Source: Streptomyces sp. F001 (GTDB lineage Bacteria; Actinomycetota; Actinomycetes; Streptomycetales; Streptomycetaceae). Taken from it: 59,208 nt of DNA. The notes beneath the pieces were generated by a model. The model was not told where the DNA came from. It searched no databases and saw nothing but the letters and a program-made list of their open reading frames with translations. Positions within the stretch are counted from its first letter, which is position 1. Each line of letters begins with the position of its first letter. Below, in pieces: positions 50,845 to 59,176 of this stretch. Position numbers and translations under genes: made by a program. The stretch is taken from the NCBI RefSeq assembly GCF_004187715.1, contig NZ_QZWF01000026.1, forward strand, positions 1 through 59,208, read 5' to 3'.

Positions 50845-51660
50845 GTGTCCCTGTTCTCTGCACAAGCCGACCATCCACTGCGCTACGAGCTGCTCGGGCG
50901 GCTGCGGGTCACCCGCGGCGGCGTCGATCTGACGCCCGATGCGCCCAAACTCACCAAACTACTCACCCTGCTCCTGGTCAGGGCAGGTGAGGCGGTGCCC
51001 GGAGAGAAACTCGTGGCGGAACTGTGGGAGCAGGGTCCGCCGCGCTGTGCCTTCGCGAGCCTGCGCGTGTACGTCTCGCAGTTGCGGAAAATCCTTTGCG
51101 GCCCTCGGGGCACGTCCCCGATCGTCACGACGTCGTCCGGATACATTCTCGACCTGAGTGAGGCCATGACCGATTTCCAGGAATTCGAGCAGCTCTACAC
51201 CCGTGGCCGGGAACGGTACTCGGCGGCCGATTTCCGACCGGCCGGCGAACTTCTCCGCCGGGCCCTGTCCCTGTGGCGCGGTCCGGTCCTGGAGGGAGTG
51301 CCGAGCTCCCTGGCGATCGAATCCTTCAGGGCCGTCCAGGAAGAGAAACGGCTGAACTGCACCGAACTCGCCGTCGACGCCGCTCTCGCGGTCGGCCGCC
51401 ATCACGAAGTGATCGAGGAACTCAAGGGCCTCCTCGTCCAGCATCCCCTGCGGGAGCCGTTCTACCGCCAGCTGATGGCCGCGCTGTACCGGGCGGGCCG
51501 GCAGGGCGACGCCCTCGGCGTCTACCACCACGCCCGCAGGGTGCTCAGAGAGGAACTGGGCGTCGAACCGGGACCACCGCTGCGGCTCGCCCTGGAGGCC
51601 ATCCTCCGGGCCGACCCGTCACGGCTGGAGGCCACCGGGGTGATACCCGCGGCGCGCTGA
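50845..51660 (+). CDS. SARP-family pathway activator
   Basis: A 271-residue Streptomyces antibiotic regulatory protein. The N-terminal winged helix (about 8-95) contains TRGGVDLTPDAPKLTKLLTL and FASLRVYVSQLRKIL. The bacterial transcriptional activator domain follows (about 100-250), with LREPFYRQLMAALYRAGRQG and ALGVYHHARRVLREELGVEP. SARPs bind direct heptamer repeats and switch on a nearby cluster. The start is GTG 50845. The 223 bp in front hold AT-rich patches but no promoter that I could place firmly. It is the probable activator of the FAAL-PKS-FkbH operon, whose divergent region at 47586-47820 has AT-rich blocks near 47673-47700. Confidence 0.9.
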   Translation: MSLFSAQADHPLRYELLGRLRVTRGGVDLTPDAPKLTKLLTLLLVRAGEAVPGEKLVAELWEQGPPRCAFASLRVYVSQLRKILCGPRGTSPIVTTSSGYILDLSEAMTDFQEFEQLYTRGRERYSAADFRPAGELLRRALSLWRGPVLEGVPSSLAIESFRAVQEEKRLNCTELAVDAALAVGRHHEVIEELKGLLVQHPLREPFYRQLMAALYRAGRQGDALGVYHHARRVLREELGVEPGPPLRLALEAILRADPSRLEATGVIPAAR

Positions 51661-51852
51661 GGGAGTGCCTGAGACCCACGATCGTGGCCCGAGCCCGTCA
51701 TCCGGGTGCGCTCAGAAGGCGCGGCCGGGTCCAATGTGCGAGATTGCGGACTGAGGGAGGCCGGGGGCGAGTCGCTGTCCCTCACATGTGCTGCTCGGGT
51801 ACCCCGCCCCGGCCTCCCTCGCGACGTCCATACGATCCGGGGGTTGACCTCC

Positions 51853-53223
51853 ATGGCCCTGCACGAGACCAGCCGCCCCCTCGACGACGTGTACGCGCTG
51901 CCCATCAGCGAGCGGGCGCTGCCGAAGTACCGCATGCCCGACGCCGTGGCCGACGCCCGCGCGGTACGGGCCCTCATCCACGCCGAACTGGACCTGGACG
52001 GCAACGCCGCGCAGAACCTCGCGACCTTCTGCACCACCTGGGCGGAGCCGGAGGTGCACGACCTGATGGACGAGTGCCTCGGCAAGAACATGGCCGACAA
52101 GGACGAGTACCCGCAGACCGCCGAGATCGAGAGCCGCTGCGTCCATATGCTCGCCGACCTGTGGAACGCCCCGGACGGCACCACCACCCTCGGCTGCTCC
52201 ACCACCGGCTCCAGCGAGGCCGGCATGCTCGGCGGACTGGCACTGAAATGGCGCTGGCGCGAGCGCCGACGGGCCGAGGGCAGGCCCGCCGACCGGCCCA
52301 ACCTGGTCGCCGGGCCGGTCCAGGTGTGCTGGGAGAAGTTCGCCCGCTACTTCGACGTCGAACTGCGCCAGATCCCCCTGGAGGCGGGCGCGTTGGGACT
52401 GCGCGCCCACCAACTGCGCGAGTACGTCGACGAGAACACCATCGGTGTGGTGGCGATCCTCGGCGTCACCTACACCTGCGTCTACGAGCCGGTCGCCGAG
52501 ATCGCCGCCGAACTCGACCGCATCCAGGCCGAGACCGGCCTCGACATTCCCGTGCACGTGGACGCCGCCAGTGGCGGCTTCGTCGCCCCCTTCCTCCACC
52601 CCGGCCTGGTGTGGGACTTCCGGCTGCCCAGGGTCGCCTCCATCAACGTCTCCGGCCACAAGTACGGCATGGCCCCGCTCGGAGTGGGCTGGGTGGTGTG
52701 GCGGTCACCCGACCTGCTCCCCGAGGACCTGATCTTCCGCGTCTCCTACCTCGGCGGCGACATGCCCACCTTCGCCCTGAACTTCTCCCGCCCCGGCGGC
52801 GAGGTCGTCGCCCAGTACTACAACCTGCTGCGCCTGGGCCGCGAGGGCTACACCAAGATCCACGGCGCCTGCGCCGCCACCGCCCGGATGCTGGCCGAGC
52901 AGGTCGCCGGCATGGGCCCCTTCACCGTCCTCTACGACGGCCAGGAAGCCCTCCCGGCCGTCACCTGGACCCTCACCGACCCCGATCAGGTGCCCTACAC
53001 GCTGTACGACCTCAGCGACCAGCTGCGCCGTCGAGGCTGGCAGGTCCCCGCCTACCCGCTGGCCGCCGGCCGCGAGGACACCGTCGTCCAGCGCGTCCTG
53101 GTCCGGCACGGCACTGGGTACGACAAGATCGCACTGCTGGCGGACGACCTGCGCACCGCCGTCGGCCGTCTGTCGAACGGGCCGACGGCCCACGCGGCGG
53201 ACCAGCCGTGCTTCCACCACTGA
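51853..53223 (+). CDS. gadB: Glutamate decarboxylase (PLP-dependent)
   Basis: A 456-residue group II decarboxylase. The PLP lysine is Lys270 in NVSGHKYG; the cofactor Asp lies in VHVDAASGG, and the substrate-side LGCSTTGSSEAGMLGGLALK is typical of GadA/GadB and plant GADs. It converts glutamate to GABA with uptake of a proton. ATG 51853 (MALHETS) was chosen, since the frame upstream to 51706 is unlike the family. It lies 192 bases after the SARP gene on the same strand. Whether it serves the cluster (for example by supplying GABA) or is general metabolism is unclear; no enzyme that would use GABA is seen next to it. Confidence 0.92.
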   Translation: MALHETSRPLDDVYALPISERALPKYRMPDAVADARAVRALIHAELDLDGNAAQNLATFCTTWAEPEVHDLMDECLGKNMADKDEYPQTAEIESRCVHMLADLWNAPDGTTTLGCSTTGSSEAGMLGGLALKWRWRERRRAEGRPADRPNLVAGPVQVCWEKFARYFDVELRQIPLEAGALGLRAHQLREYVDENTIGVVAILGVTYTCVYEPVAEIAAELDRIQAETGLDIPVHVDAASGGFVAPFLHPGLVWDFRLPRVASINVSGHKYGMAPLGVGWVVWRSPDLLPEDLIFRVSYLGGDMPTFALNFSRPGGEVVAQYYNLLRLGREGYTKIHGACAATARMLAEQVAGMGPFTVLYDGQEALPAVTWTLTDPDQVPYTLYDLSDQLRRRGWQVPAYPLAAGREDTVVQRVLVRHGTGYDKIALLADDLRTAVGRLSNGPTAHAADQPCFHH

Positions 53224-53224
53224 G

Positions 53225-54229
53225 TCAGACGGTGCGGACCTCCTCGATGCGCACCGGCCGGTGCTCCTTCAGGGAGAGCGTGCACGCCTCCGCGATCCAC
53301 CCCGCCTCCAGCGCGTCCACGACCGTGCACGGCGAGGGGCGGGTACCCGACACCACCTCGGTGAACGCGGCGAGTTCGGCTCGGTAGGCGGCGGTGAAGC
53401 GGTCCATGAAGAAGTCGTGCGGAGTGCCCGCCGGGAAGGTCACGCCCGGCTCGACCGACCGCAGCGGCAGCTTGTTCTCCAGCCCGACGGCGATGGAGTC
53501 GTCGAAGCCGTGCAGCTCCATCCGCACGTCGTGCCCCCGGCCGTTGTGACGGCTGTTGGACACCACGGCGATCGTGCCGTCGTCCAGGGTGAGGACCGCG
53601 CCGGTGGTGTCGGCGTCCCCCGCCTCCCGGATGTAGTCGGCACCCCGGTTGCCGCCGACGGCGTACACCTCGCTCACCTCACGGCCCGTCACCCAGCGGA
53701 TGATGTCGAAGTCGTGCACGGAACAGTCGCGGAAGATGCCCCCGGAGGCGGCGACGTACGCGGCCGGCGGTGGCGCCGGGTCCAGCGTCGTCGACCGTAC
53801 GGTGTGCAGCGTGCCCAGCTCACCGGCCTGCACGGCGGCCCGGGCGGCGACGAACCCGGCGTCGAAGCGCCGGTTGTAGCCGATCTGCACGGGCACGTCA
53901 CTGCCCTCGACGGCCTTGAGGACCTCGACGCCCTCGGTCATGGTCTTGGCGACGGGCTTCTCGCAGAAGACGGGGACACCGGCCTCGACCCCGGCCAGGA
54001 TCAGGGCGGGGTGGGCGTCCGTCGCCGCCGCGACGACGATGCCGTCCACACCGGCGGCCAGCAGGGCCTCGGGCGAGTCCGCGACCTCGGCCCCGAACCG
54101 CTCCGCCGCGGCCTTGGCGGCGTCCGCGAACGGGTCGGTGACGACGAGCGACTCGACGACGTCGAGTCCGGAGAGGGTCTCGGCATGGAAGGCGCCGATA
54201 CGGCCGAGGCCGAGGATTCCGATGCGCAT
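53225..54229 (-). CDS. iolG: Inositol 2-dehydrogenase-like oxidoreductase (Gfo/Idh/MocA)
   Basis: A 334-residue NAD(P)-dependent dehydrogenase. The Rossmann loop is GILGLGRIGAFHAE (residues 4-17), the CEKPVAK motif (89-95) carries the Lys-Pro pair, and GGIFRDCSVHDFDIIRW holds the Asp/His of the active site. This pattern is that of IolG, which oxidises myo-inositol to 2-keto-myo-inositol, though other cyclitols and sugars are possible. The inosose-dehydratase-like gene at 28748 would act next. Its stop lies one base from that of gadB on the other strand. It is the last gene of a minus-strand set with SDR and PhyH. Confidence 0.82.
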   Translation of the reverse strand: MRIGILGLGRIGAFHAETLSGLDVVESLVVTDPFADAAKAAAERFGAEVADSPEALLAAGVDGIVVAAATDAHPALILAGVEAGVPVFCEKPVAKTMTEGVEVLKAVEGSDVPVQIGYNRRFDAGFVAARAAVQAGELGTLHTVRSTTLDPAPPPAAYVAASGGIFRDCSVHDFDIIRWVTGREVSEVYAVGGNRGADYIREAGDADTTGAVLTLDDGTIAVVSNSRHNGRGHDVRMELHGFDDSIAVGLENKLPLRSVEPGVTFPAGTPHDFFMDRFTAAYRAELAAFTEVVSGTRPSPCTVVDALEAGWIAEACTLSLKEHRPVRIEEVRTV

Positions 54230-54269
54230 GAGCTTCGCTGCTCCTTGTGTGTGGTTGCTGTCCGTGGCA

Positions 54270-54328
54270 GAGGCTCCGCCCCGGACCCCGATCGCCCTTC
54301 GGGCTCGTCCTCAATCGCCGGACGGGCT
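54270..54328. repeat. Streptomyces-type intergenic repeat (REP-like)
   Basis: The 107-bp gap between the IolG-like and SDR genes contains the GC-rich block GAGGCTCCGCCCCGGACCCC followed by CGCCCTTCGGGCTCGTCCTC and AATCGCCGGACGGGCT. Very similar strings recur in intergenic regions of many Streptomyces genomes; this is from memory, and the copy number cannot be checked here. Confidence 0.5.
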
Positions 54329-54336
54329 CAATTTCT

Positions 54337-55113
54337 TCAGTCCAGGCCGCCCAGTACGTTCTGGTCCCAGTCGATCACCGAACCGGTCACCACGCCGGAA
54401 CGGTCCGACAGCAGGAAGACCACGAAGCCGGCGATCTCGTCCGGCTGGCCCAGCTTGCCCATCGGCAGCCGGGCGGCGGCCTGCTCGCGCCAGTCGTCCC
54501 CGGCGCCGTGGAAGGTCTTCTGCGTCGCGTCCTCACCCTCGGTCGCGGTCCAGCCGATGTTCAGGCCGTTGATCCGGATCCGGTCCCAGCGGTGGGCATG
54601 CGCGGCGTTGCGGGTCAGCCCGATGAGGCCGGCCTTGGCGGCGACGTACGGCGCGAGGAACGGCTGTCCGCCGTGTGCCGACGACGTGATGATGTTGACG
54701 ATCGTGCCGGGTGCCTGGCGCGCCACCATGTCGGCGACGGCGGCCTGCATGGTGAAGAACGGTGCTTTGAGGTTGATGGCGATGTGCGCGTCGAACAGCT
54801 CGGGCGTGGTGTCCAGCAGCGTGCCCCGGGAGGTCAGCCCGGCCGAGTTGACCAGGCAGTCGATCCGGCCGTAGGCGGCCACGACCTGTGCGACGGACGC
54901 TTTAGCCTGCTCGGGATCGGCCAGGTCGGCTTGTACGAACATGGCCTTGCCGCCGGCCGCGACCAGCTCCTCCACCAACGCCTCACCGGGCTCGGCACGC
55001 CGGCCGGAGACGGCCACGACCGCCCCCTCCCGGACCGCGGCCCGCGCGATCGCGGCGCCGACGCCCTGACTGCCGCCGCCCACCAGGACGACCTTGTCGG
55101 CGAGAAGTCCCAT
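54337..55113 (-). CDS. Short-chain dehydrogenase/reductase
   Basis: A 258-residue classical SDR. The cofactor loop is GGGSQGVG (residues 12-19), NSAG lies at 89-92, the catalytic Ser is in IITSSAHGG, and Tyr156 and Lys160 are in PYVAAKAG. It oxidises a hydroxyl or reduces a ketone. Within a cyclitol-type operon it probably handles a keto-inositol or related polyol. RBS-like AAAGGACC precedes ATG 55113. It lies between the PhyH and IolG-like genes, on the same strand. Confidence 0.88.
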   Translation of the reverse strand: MGLLADKVVLVGGGSQGVGAAIARAAVREGAVVAVSGRRAEPGEALVEELVAAGGKAMFVQADLADPEQAKASVAQVVAAYGRIDCLVNSAGLTSRGTLLDTTPELFDAHIAINLKAPFFTMQAAVADMVARQAPGTIVNIITSSAHGGQPFLAPYVAAKAGLIGLTRNAAHAHRWDRIRINGLNIGWTATEGEDATQKTFHGAGDDWREQAAARLPMGKLGQPDEIAGFVVFLLSDRSGVVTGSVIDWDQNVLGGLD

Positions 55114-55128
55114 GGTTTTGAGGTCCTT

Positions 55129-56268
55129 TCAGCTCGTGCGCCGTTCGGCGACGGCCCGCAGCTCGTCGCGCAGCGCCTCGGGTGTCCACGCCTCGCGCAG
55201 CGCCCGCCGTACGACGTCCGCCTGGGAGGGCGGGGCGAGCCCGTCGACCGGCGGGTCGCTGTCGAGGTTGGTGGGGAAGGGGTAGCCCTCGGCGCTCGCC
55301 GCGATCACGTTCTCCAGCCACCGCTCGCCCTCGGCCCTGCGCTTGAGCAGCACCGGGAAGACGGCGTTCACGATCGCCGCACGGTCCACGGTTTCCATCG
55401 CGCGCCCGAACGCGGAGGACACCTGGAGGAGGTTGGCCATCCGCCGCACGTCCGCGGAGCGGTTGGTGCCGGCGGCGTGGAACAGCGCGGGGTTGAAGAA
55501 GACGGCGTCGCCCTTGGCGAGCGGGAGCTGGACGTGACGGTCCTCGAAGTACGCCTGGAACTCGGGGAGTCGCCAGGCGAGATAGCCCGGCGCGTACGTC
55601 TGCGAGTACGGCAGGTACATCGTCGGGCCGGTCTCGACCGGCATGTCGCAGTGCGCGACCGCGCCCTGGAGGGTGAGCGCGGGGGAGAGCCGGTGGACGT
55701 GCGCCGGGTACGCCGCTGCCGTCTCGTCGGAGAGGAAGCCCAGGTGGTAGTCACGGTGTGCGGTCTGGGCCGCGCCGCCCGGGTTGACCACGTTGACCTG
55801 CGAGGTGATCTGGTAGCCGGGGCCGAGCCAGGCCGCCGAGACGAGGGCCAGGACATCGTTGGCGTAGTAGTCGGCGAACGTCTCGGGGTCGAACAGCGCC
55901 GCCTTCTCCAGCGCGTTCCACACCCGGTCGTTGGCGCCCGGCCTGGCGAAGTGGTCACCGGCGGTCGCGCCCGAGGCATGCTGCTCGGCGATCAGGGCGT
56001 CGAAGACGTCCGTGATCCCGTCGACGATCGCCGGATCCGGGAACGCCCCCCGGAAGACCACGATGCCCGGGCCCTCGGCGAGCGCGCGCACCAGCTCGGC
56101 CTGGAGGTCCCGGCGGCTCCCCGGCAGCCGGTCACTCTCGTACACCAGGACGTTCCGCTCCACGGACGCGGCGCAGGGGTAGTCGGCGACATCGGTCTTC
56201 CGCTCGACCAGCGCGCGGAAGGCGTCGAGATCGCAGTCCCGCTCGGACAGCCAGGAGGTGAAGGACAT
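55129..56268 (-). CDS. Phytanoyl-CoA dioxygenase (PhyH)-family oxygenase
   Basis: A 379-residue Fe(II)/2-oxoglutarate oxygenase. The facial triad is visible: His171 and Asp173 in TAHRDYHLGF, and the second His264 in ALFHAAGTNRS, where Arg270 should bind 2-oxoglutarate. The family hydroxylates lipids, amino acids and many small molecules. ATG 56268 follows GAAAGGA; a longer frame to 56295 adds only nine residues. It is the first gene of the PhyH-SDR-IolG set and is divergent from LacI. A 2-oxoglutarate oxygenase in a cyclitol/sugar operon suggests an unusual substrate, such as an O-methyl or N-substituted cyclitol that must be demethylated first; that is inference. Confidence 0.83.
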   Translation of the reverse strand: MSFTSWLSERDCDLDAFRALVERKTDVADYPCAASVERNVLVYESDRLPGSRRDLQAELVRALAEGPGIVVFRGAFPDPAIVDGITDVFDALIAEQHASGATAGDHFARPGANDRVWNALEKAALFDPETFADYYANDVLALVSAAWLGPGYQITSQVNVVNPGGAAQTAHRDYHLGFLSDETAAAYPAHVHRLSPALTLQGAVAHCDMPVETGPTMYLPYSQTYAPGYLAWRLPEFQAYFEDRHVQLPLAKGDAVFFNPALFHAAGTNRSADVRRMANLLQVSSAFGRAMETVDRAAIVNAVFPVLLKRRAEGERWLENVIAASAEGYPFPTNLDSDPPVDGLAPPSQADVVRRALREAWTPEALRDELRAVAERRTS

Positions 56269-56282
56269 CCTCGTCCTTTCGG

Positions 56283-56322
56283 TGACAGGGGCCACACAGC
56301 GCTGTCATTCTTGTCAGTACAA
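56283..56322. promoter_or_regulatory. Candidate LacI operators between PhyH and LacI genes
   Basis: Two dyads lie in the 108-bp divergent gap: TGACAG-N13-CTGTCA (56283-56288 and 56302-56307), and TTGT-CAGT-ACAA (56311-56322). The complement of the second reads TTGTACTGACAA, which differs at one position over 11 bases from TTGTACTTACA in the GntR/ABC region at 25610-25620. Control of both divergent genes by LacI is the simplest reading. Confidence 0.5.
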
Positions 56323-56376
56323 ACCCATCGAACAACCAGCAGCGAGCCATCAAAAAACCCTCAAGGAGCCGACCGT

Positions 56377-57411
56377 ATGGGCCACCCCTTCCCGATCCGG
56401 GAGATCGCCCGGCAGGCGGGCCTCAGCGAGGCGACCGTCGACCGGGTCCTCAACGGGCGGGGCGGGGTGCGCGAGAGCACCGCCCGTGAGGTCCGGCAGG
56501 CCATCGCCGACCTGGACCGGCAGCGCACCCAGGTCCGGCTCGTCGGCCGCACCTTCATGGTGGACATCGTGATGCAGGCGCCGGAGCGGTTCACCACCGC
56601 CGTACGCGCCGCCCTGGAGGCCGAACTGCCGTCCCTGCACCCGGCGGTGCTGCGCTCCCGCTTCCACTTCCGGGAGACCGGCCCGGTGGGTGAGCTGGTC
56701 GCGACGCTGGACCGCATCGCCCGGCGCGGCTCGCAGGGCGTGATCCTCAAGGCGCCCGACGTCCCCGAGGTCACCGCCGCCGTCGGCCGGCTGGTGGCCG
56801 CCGGCATACCGGTCGTCACCCTGGCCACCGATCTGCCCGCCAGTGCACGCCTCGGCTATGTCGGCATCGACAACCGGGCGGCGGGCGCGACAGCCGCGTA
56901 CCTCATGGGGCAGTGGCTCGGCGACCGGCCCGCCCATGTGCTCACCAGTCTCAGCAGCGGCTTCTTCCGCAACGAGGAGGAGCGCGAGATGGGCTTCCGC
57001 GCCGCCATGCGCGCCCGGCACCCCGCCCGCACGCTCGTCGAGATCGCCGAGGGCCAGGGCCTGGACGCCACGCAGTACGACCTGGTGCGTGCCACTCTGG
57101 AACGCGACCCGGACATCCGCGCGGTCTACTCGATCGGCGGCGGCAACATCGCCACCCTCCGGGCCTTCGAGGACGTCGGCCGCGAGTGCGCCGTCTTCGT
57201 CGCGCACGACCTCGACCACGACAACACCCGGCTGCTGCGCGAGCACCGTCTGTCCGCCGTCCTCCACCACGACCTGCGCCAGGATGTGCGGGAGGCCTGC
57301 CACATCGTGATGCGCGCCCAGGGCGCCCTGCCGCCCGCCGGACCGACCCTGCCCTCCGCGATCCAGGTGGTCACGCCCTACAACATGCCACCGCAGGCGA
57401 CGGCCGTGTGA
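56377..57411 (+). CDS. LacI-family regulator
   Basis: A 344-residue LacI protein. The helix-turn-helix is at 6-27 (IREIARQAGLSEATVDRVLN, followed by GRGG), the hinge helix follows near 48, and the type I periplasmic-binding-like ligand domain covers about 65-335, including DNRAAGATAAYLMGQWLGDR and VYSIGGGNIATLRAFEDVGR. The ligand domain resembles ribose/xylose/inositol binders. ATG 56377 follows AAGGAG; the very long frame continuing upstream is antisense to the SDR and PhyH genes. It is divergent from the PhyH-SDR-IolG genes, its likely targets. Confidence 0.9.
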   Translation: MGHPFPIREIARQAGLSEATVDRVLNGRGGVRESTAREVRQAIADLDRQRTQVRLVGRTFMVDIVMQAPERFTTAVRAALEAELPSLHPAVLRSRFHFRETGPVGELVATLDRIARRGSQGVILKAPDVPEVTAAVGRLVAAGIPVVTLATDLPASARLGYVGIDNRAAGATAAYLMGQWLGDRPAHVLTSLSSGFFRNEEEREMGFRAAMRARHPARTLVEIAEGQGLDATQYDLVRATLERDPDIRAVYSIGGGNIATLRAFEDVGRECAVFVAHDLDHDNTRLLREHRLSAVLHHDLRQDVREACHIVMRAQGALPPAGPTLPSAIQVVTPYNMPPQATAV

Positions 57412-57487
57412 CCCACGGCGGCGTTCGGGCCCGTGACCCGGGCGTGTATCCCCGCTCGGCGGGCCCCGGCTCCCTACCGTCGTGCGC

Positions 57488-58090
57488 ATGTGGAAATCCA
57501 TCCCGGACGGCGGGCCCGAGCGGTTGGTGGCCCTCGCCGACGGTGTGTTCGCCATCGCCATCACCCTGCTCGTCCTGGATCTCACCGTGCCGCGGGGGCT
57601 CGGCTCCGCGCAGTACCACGAGGCTCTGCGCGAGCTCCTCCCCGACCTCGGGGCCTACGCGCTCAGCGTGGCGGTGCTCGGCAGCTTCTGGCGCGACCAC
57701 CGCCGGATCTTCCGCGCCGTCCGGCAGGTCGACGGACAGGTCATCGCACTGGCCGTGCTCGGCCTGGGCGTCGCGGCACTGCTGCCGTTCCCCACCCGGC
57801 TGATCTCCGACTACGGTGACGAACCCGTCTCGGTCGCCATCTACGCGGCGGCGGTCGCCGCACTCGGTGCCACCCACCTCGCGCTGGTCGTTCTCCTGAC
57901 TCGACGGCCTTGGCTGCACGGCGAGGAGCCTTCGGAGGTGGGCACCGCGCTGGACGGCGCCATGACGGTGGTGATCTTCCTCCTCACCATCCCGCTGGCT
58001 CTGCTGATCGGGTCCGCGGCCGTGTGGTGGTGGCTCGTCCTGATCCCGGCCAAGACGGCGATCGGCCGACGGGCCCGCAAGGCGCGCTGA
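57488..58090 (+). CDS. TMEM175/DUF1211-family membrane protein
   Basis: A 200-residue membrane protein with about six hydrophobic segments. The first has RLVALADGVFAIAITLLVLD, equivalent to the FSDG-type pore helix of TMEM175 potassium channels. Bacterial members form tetrameric potassium-selective pores. ATG 57488 is taken as start, with GTG 57482 as an alternative. It lies 76 bases after LacI on the same strand, but with no functional link. Confidence 0.82.
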   Translation: MWKSIPDGGPERLVALADGVFAIAITLLVLDLTVPRGLGSAQYHEALRELLPDLGAYALSVAVLGSFWRDHRRIFRAVRQVDGQVIALAVLGLGVAALLPFPTRLISDYGDEPVSVAIYAAAVAALGATHLALVVLLTRRPWLHGEEPSEVGTALDGAMTVVIFLLTIPLALLIGSAAVWWWLVLIPAKTAIGRRARKAR

Positions 58091-58094
58091 CCGC

Positions 58095-59176
58095 TCACCC
58101 GCACGCCTGCGTGTCCACGGCGACCCAGGCGCCGCTCTGCGCGGACCGCGCCATCGCGTCCAGTACGGCCGCGCTGTGCACCGCGTCCGACAGCGTGGCG
58201 CCGTGCGGGGTGCCCTCGGCGATCGAGCGCAGGAAGCGGTACGCCTCGATGACCTTCAGGTCGTCGTAGCCCATGGCGTTGGCGGCGCCCGGCTGGAAGG
58301 CGGCGAACTCACCGTGTCCGGGCCCGACGTACACGGTGCTGACGGGCTGGTCCTGGTAGGTCGTGCCGCGGCTGACCCGCAGCTCGTTCATGCGGCGGAA
58401 GTCCCAGAACACCGCGCCCCTGGTGCCGTGCACCTCGAAGCCGTAGTTGTTCTGCTCGCCGACCGAGACCCGGCAGGCCTCCAGGACACCGCGGGCGCCC
58501 GAGACGAAGCGGAGCAGACAGCTGACGTAGTCCTCGTTCTCGACCGGGCCGAGCTCACCGCCCACGGCGCGGGAGTGGCCCGCGGTGGCGCCGGTGGGAC
58601 GGGCCCGCTCCGGGACGAAGACCGCCGTGTCGGCGGTGAGCGACACGATGTCGCCGAGCAGGAAACGGGCCAGGTCCGCGCCGTGCGAGGCCAGGTCGCC
58701 CAGCACTCCGCTGCCGCCGCGCTCCCGCTCGTACCGCCAGGTCAGGGCGCCCTCGGGATGCGCCGCGTAGTCACTGAACAGCCGGATGCGGACATGCGTG
58801 ACCGTGCCGATCTCGCCGGTGGCGATCAGCTCCCGGGCGGCCTCCACGGCGGGTGCGTTGCGGTAGTTGAAGCCGACCGCGCCCTGGACGCCGGCCTTGG
58901 CGACCGCGTCGGCGACCGCGCGGGCGTCCTCGGCGGTCAGGCCGACCGGCTTCTCGATCCAGATGTGCTTGCCGGCCTCGGCCATCGCCACGCCGATCTC
59001 ACGGTGCAGGAAGTTCGGCGCCGTGATGCTGACCGCTCGCACGCGCGGGTCGGCGGCCACCTCGCGCCAGTCGCGGGTCGCCGAGGCGAACCCGAACTGC
59101 TCGGCGGCCTGCTCGGCGCGGCCGGGCACCTCCTCGGCGACCGTCACGAGGTGCGGGCGGAGGGGCAGTTGGGGGT
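58095..59176 (-). CDS. Gfo/Idh/MocA oxidoreductase (5' truncated by contig end)
   Basis: About 360 residues of a sugar/cyclitol dehydrogenase. The N-terminal beta strand and dinucleotide loop lie beyond the contig; what remains begins just before HLVTVAEEVPGRAEQAAE. IWIEKPVGLT carries the catalytic Lys, and the C-terminal domain has GSGVLGDLASHGADLARFLL with the Asp/His pair. The last ATG/GTG in frame (59147) is internal and not the true start. It probably belongs to the cyclitol region with IolG and the PhyH gene. Its stop lies 4 bases from that of the TMEM175-like gene. Confidence 0.85.

Noticed and set aside
54247..57411. A single plus-strand protein of 1054 residues
   Set aside because: Only the last 344 residues (LacI) are real; the first 710 are antisense to the SDR and PhyH genes and are low-complexity.
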